Assembly (NCBI GenBank): GCA_046727755.1
Contig: JBKPDG010000145.1
Coordinates: 1 to 8,916, forward strand
From: JALZAA01 sp046727755
Lineage (GTDB): Bacteria; Actinomycetota; Acidimicrobiia; IMCC26256; JACDBD01
Direction: 5' to 3'
DNA length: 8,916 nucleotides
Translations under genes and position numbers: made by a program
Shown here: in pieces, positions 6,327-8,916 of the stretch
Layout: every line of letters begins with the position of its first letter
Position numbering within the stretch: the first letter of the stretch is position 1
The notes under the pieces: generated by a model
Databases searched by the model: none
What the model was told of the DNA's origin: nothing
What the model saw: only the letters and a program-made list of their open reading frames with translations

Positions 6327-7793
6327 ATGAAGACCCTCGTGGCTTTCACTCCCCGCGTTCTGCCTCCCCGTCCCGTGCTCCGGTTCGCCGACTACGAGGA
6401 GGCGGGTGGGGGCCGGGGACTGGACGCCGCCGTGCGCCTCGGACCGGATGGTGTCATCGACGAGATCACCGCGTCGGGGTTGCGCGGCCGCGGTGGAGCC
6501 GGGTTCCCGACCGGGCGGAAGTGGGCGGCCGTGTCGGGCAACGTCTCGCCGGTCGAGCCCACCACAGTCGTCGTGAACGGGGCCGAGGGTGAGCCGGGAT
6601 CGTTCAAGGATCGGGCGATCATGCGGGCGGACCCGTACCGCGTGCTCGAGGGCGCACTCGTCGCCGCCTTCGCGGTGAGCGCCGACACCGTGATCGTCGC
6701 GATCAAGGAGACGTTCACGGCCGAGGCCGAGCGTCTGCGTCGGGCGATCGACGAGGTCCATGCCGCCGGCTGGGCCAAGGACGTCGAGCTGAAGGTGTTC
6801 GAGGGACCGCCGGAGTATCTCTACGGCGAGGAGACCGCGCTGCTCGAAGCGGTCGACGGACGAGGCCCCTTCCCGCGTGTGTCCCCGCCGTACCGGCACG
6901 GCGCCGAGGAGTTCGGCGACGAACCGGCGTCGTCGGCGGCCCAGGTCGAGATGGCGGCGCCGGGGGAGATGACCGACGCGCCGCCGACCCTGGCGAACAA
7001 CGTCGAGACCTTGGCGAACGTGCCGGGCATCCTCGGGCGCGGCGCGGAGTGGTTCCGCTCGGTCGGTACGGGCGAATCCCCGGGGACGATCGTGTGCACG
7101 GTGACCGGCCGCACCCCGCGCCACGGCGTGGCCGAGGTCCCGATGGGCATGCCGCTGCGCGACGTGATCGGAATGGTGGGCGGCGGGGCGCTTCCCGGCC
7201 GCCGGCATGTCGCGGCCATGACCGGTGTCGCCAACCCGCAGATCCTCGCCGACGAGTTCGACGCGCCGGTGAGCTACGAGGCGATGCGGGCACTCGGCAC
7301 GGGGTTGGGCACCGGCGGGTTCATCGTCTTCGACGACACGACCGACTTCGTCGCCGTTGCCGCCGGCGTGTCGAGGTTCCTGGGCGTCGAGTCGTGTGGG
7401 CAGTGCGTGCCGTGCAAGCAGGACGGGATGGAGCTCGCCACGCTGCTCGAGCGGATGTGCAGGGACGAGGCGAACGCCGTCGACCTTGCGGATCTCGACA
7501 AGCGCATCGGGACGGTCGCGGACAGCGCCCGCTGCAACCTCGCGCTCCAGCACCAGATCGTTCTGAGCAGCATCCGGGAGCTGTTCCCCGCCGAGGCGAG
7601 GGCGCACGCCACCGCGGCCGCACAGCCGGTGCAGCCCGAGCTGATCGCGGCCATCGTCGACATCGAGGACGGGCGAGCGGTGCTGGACGAACGCCAGCGC
7701 GTCAAGCAACCGGACTGGAGCTTCGACGCCGTGGACTCCGGTAAGTGGCCTGCTACCCGTTTCCCGAAAAGGTCGACGGAAGCGTTCGAGTAG
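6327..7793 (+). CDS. Stand-alone NuoF-like NADH dehydrogenase (51-kDa) subunit
   Basis: Predicted 488 residues with the NuoF/HoxF domain order. An FMN/NADH-binding fold spans about 45-225, with GRGGAGFPTGRKW (54-66), NGAEGEPGSFKDR (84-96) and YGEETALLEAVDGRGPFPR (166-184). An SLBB-type region follows (about 250-305). The C-terminal iron-sulfur domain has SCGQCVPC with Cys357, Cys360 and Cys363 plus Cys403 (SARCNLAL), a complete 4Fe-4S set. It should oxidise NADH (or reduce NAD+) via FMN and pass electrons through the cluster. The usual NADE motif reads NGAE here. No NuoE, NuoG or ferredoxin gene is adjacent in the window, so this is not part of a visible complex I operon; its partner is unknown. 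ATG 6327 has GGGGA almost touching it, so GTG 6339 (giving MAFTPRVLPP) is a serious alternative start. The roughly 45 residues after the cluster domain (VDIEDGRAVLDERQ onward) form an extension. Confidence 0.85.
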   Translation: MKTLVAFTPRVLPPRPVLRFADYEEAGGGRGLDAAVRLGPDGVIDEITASGLRGRGGAGFPTGRKWAAVSGNVSPVEPTTVVVNGAEGEPGSFKDRAIMRADPYRVLEGALVAAFAVSADTVIVAIKETFTAEAERLRRAIDEVHAAGWAKDVELKVFEGPPEYLYGEETALLEAVDGRGPFPRVSPPYRHGAEEFGDEPASSAAQVEMAAPGEMTDAPPTLANNVETLANVPGILGRGAEWFRSVGTGESPGTIVCTVTGRTPRHGVAEVPMGMPLRDVIGMVGGGALPGRRHVAAMTGVANPQILADEFDAPVSYEAMRALGTGLGTGGFIVFDDTTDFVAVAAGVSRFLGVESCGQCVPCKQDGMELATLLERMCRDEANAVDLADLDKRIGTVADSARCNLALQHQIVLSSIRELFPAEARAHATAAAQPVQPELIAAIVDIEDGRAVLDERQRVKQPDWSFDAVDSGKWPATRFPKRSTEAFE

Positions 7794-7808
7794 CCCAGGG
7801 CCGTCAGG

Positions 7809-8916
7809 TCAGGTCGATGAGGGCTCGGGTTCGAGTGCGCTCGCGGGCGTGAGGGCGAATCCCCGGTAGTCGTCGGCGGCGACGCTCTCGCAGGTCTCCG
7901 TGTAGCGAGGCAAGCCTCCGATGTACGGCATGAACACGCGCGGCTTCCCGGGCACGTTGGCGCCCATGTACCAGGAGTTGGCCTTGGGGAACAGCGTCAG
8001 GTTCGCGACCGCGTTGACGTGGTCGACCCAGGTGTCTTCCGCCTCCAGGGTGGCGTCGATCGAAGCCAGGCGTCGCGTCCGCAGGTAGGCGATGCAGTCG
8101 GCGATCCAATCGACGTGCTGTTCGATCGCGACGAGCATGTTGACCAGCACCGACGGACTTCCGGGACCCGTGACGATGAAGAAGTTCGGGAAGCCGGCGG
8201 TTGCGATACCGAGGTACGTCCGCGGACCCGCGGCCCACTTGTCGCGCAGTGTCTGGCCGCCGTCGCCTTTGATGTCCGGGCCGAGCAGCGGGCCCGTCAT
8301 GGCGTCGAACCCCGTGGCGAAGACGATGGCGTCGAGGGAGTACTCGTCGGTCGCGGTCCGGATGCCGGTGGGCGTGATCGCGACGATCGGCGTTTCGCGC
8401 ACGTCGACGAGCGTCACGTTGTCGCGGTTGTACGTCGCGTAGTAGTCGGTGTCGAGGCACGGCCGCTTCGTCCCGAACGGGTGGTTCCGCGGCGACAGCC
8501 GTTCGGCCAGGTCCGAATCGTGCACCACCTCGCGGATGCGGGACCGCACGTACTCGGCCGCGGTGTCGTTTGCGTCTTGGTCGATCAGGAGGTCATTGAA
8601 GGCGGCGACCATCCCGTACAGCGTGCCCGACTCCCACGCCTTCTCGAATTGCGCTTCACGTGCGTCGTCGTCGACGCCGAGCGCCGAGTGCTCGGGCATG
8701 GGTACGACGACGCCGGCGCGCGACTCGCGCATCGCCTGGCGGTGCTCCCGAGCGCGGGCCTTGCGGGCCTTGACCGCCTCGGGGTCGTCGACGACGTCGC
8801 GGATGCGCGCGCGCACGAAGTCGGCCGCCGTCTCGTTGGCGTCGCGGTCGACGAGGAGGTCGTTGAAGGCGGCCACCATCCCGTACAAGGTGCCCGTCCC
8901 CCACGCCGCCTCGAAC
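7809..8916 (-). CDS. Type I Baeyer-Villiger monooxygenase, C-terminal part (5' end outside window), with internal duplication
   Basis: The frame is open to the right edge; about 369 residues are visible and the N-terminal FAD site, BVMO fingerprint and NADPH site lie outside. The visible part matches phenylacetone/cyclic-ketone monooxygenases: HPFGTKRP, DTDYYATYNRDNVTLVDV, the IVFATGFDAMTGPLLG motif of type I BVMOs, DKWAAGPRTYLG, TGPGSPSVLVNM, IEQHVDWIADCIAYL, and SWYMGANVPGKPRVFMPYIG near the end. Such enzymes use FAD, NADPH and oxygen to turn ketones into esters or lactones; the substrate here cannot be read off. The visible N-terminal portion contains the helical segment FE-AW..GTLYGMVAAFNDLL...R-IR-VV twice with an 89-residue period, whereas phenylacetone monooxygenase has it once. 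The stop lies 15 bases from that of the convergent NuoF-like gene. A link to the sterol operon is only suggestive. Confidence 0.88.
   Translation of the reverse strand, partial: FEAAWGTGTLYGMVAAFNDLLVDRDANETAADFVRARIRDVVDDPEAVKARKARAREHRQAMRESRAGVVVPMPEHSALGVDDDAREAQFEKAWESGTLYGMVAAFNDLLIDQDANDTAAEYVRSRIREVVHDSDLAERLSPRNHPFGTKRPCLDTDYYATYNRDNVTLVDVRETPIVAITPTGIRTATDEYSLDAIVFATGFDAMTGPLLGPDIKGDGGQTLRDKWAAGPRTYLGIATAGFPNFFIVTGPGSPSVLVNMLVAIEQHVDWIADCIAYLRTRRLASIDATLEAEDTWVDHVNAVANLTLFPKANSWYMGANVPGKPRVFMPYIGGLPRYTETCESVAADDYRGFALTPASALEPEPSST
8505..8648 (-). repeat. BVMO internal duplication, downstream copy
   Basis: 48 codons from FEKAW to HDSDLA. This copy continues directly into the normal BVMO sequence (ERLSPRNHPFGTKR), so it occupies the standard position in the fold. 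Hand alignment with the other copy gives about 33 of 48 identical residues and roughly 80% identical bases over its best-aligned 128 bases. Confidence 0.8.
8772..8915 (-). repeat. BVMO internal duplication, upstream copy (may extend beyond window)
   Basis: 48 codons from FEAAW to DDPEAV, exactly 267 bases (89 codons) from the other copy and in the same frame. Most differences are conservative (V/I, E/D, F/Y, R/Q). It runs straight into KARKARAREHRQAM, a segment that in the family normally precedes, not follows, this helix. The duplicated unit probably extends past the window edge. Confidence 0.8.

Noticed and set aside
5950..6330. Plus-strand frame of 126 codons over the small membrane-protein gene
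   Set aside because: Overlaps the MarR gene, is arginine/threonine-rich and has no domain; the minus-strand reading has a clear membrane helix.
6306..7709. Long minus-strand open frame of 467 codons opposite the NuoF-like gene
   Set aside because: It mirrors a gene with unambiguous NuoF motifs and has no domain of its own.
7794..7808. Bidirectional terminator between the convergent NuoF-like and BVMO genes
   Set aside because: The 15-base gap holds no convincing hairpin or T-run; only a short GTCAGGTCAGG direct repeat is seen at its edge.
1..8916. CRISPR array, tRNA/rRNA genes, insertion sequence, toxin-antitoxin or defence system
   Set aside because: No spaced repeats, tRNA-like or rRNA sequence, transposase or known defence domain was visible; apart from the small membrane protein, the genes are metabolic or regulatory.

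Overview
The window is GC-rich DNA with dense, overlapping genes and frequent GTG starts. It reads as an actinobacterium. The protein styles recall Acidimicrobiia or mycolic-acid actinobacteria, but taxonomy is inferred from composition and gene families only; no search was run.

Layout. (A) 1-6011, plus strand: one tightly packed operon, already running at the left edge. It encodes the C-terminal part of a nitronate-monooxygenase-family flavoprotein, a FadD19-like acyl/steroid-CoA ligase, a two-module DUF35 (OB-fold) protein, two thiolase-fold proteins resembling Ltp4 and Ltp3, and a MarR-type regulator. Neighbouring genes overlap by 1-4 bases or are separated by 1-5 bases. (B) 6012-6263, minus strand: a small single-pass membrane protein whose stop codon abuts the MarR stop. 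(C) 6264-6326: a short divergent gap, the only plausible internal promoter region. (D) 6327-7793, plus strand: a stand-alone NuoF-like NADH dehydrogenase 51-kDa subunit with an intact 4Fe-4S motif. (E) 7809 to the right edge, minus strand: the C-terminal part of a type I Baeyer-Villiger monooxygenase containing an internal tandem duplication.

How the genes fit together. FadD19, Ltp3 and Ltp4 are known from Rhodococcus work to be needed for degrading the C-24-branched side chain of sterols. In Mycobacterium tuberculosis a DUF35 protein, Ltp4 and Ltp3 are neighbours (Rv3521-Rv3523, from memory). Here the CoA ligase, DUF35 protein and both thiolase-fold proteins sit in that functional order in one operon. 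Both thiolase-fold proteins lack the nucleophilic cysteine, as expected for retro-aldolases of the Ltp2 type that work with a DUF35 partner. The best reading is a sterol (probably C-24-branched, phytosterol-type) side-chain module under a MarR regulator encoded at its end. The NuoF-like protein and the BVMO may belong to the same oxidative metabolism, but the sequence does not prove it.

The most unusual structure is the 89-residue-period duplication in the BVMO. Also notable are the loss of the usual zinc-ribbon cysteines in both DUF35 modules and the orphan NuoF. I see no RNA genes, insertion sequences, CRISPR arrays or defence systems.
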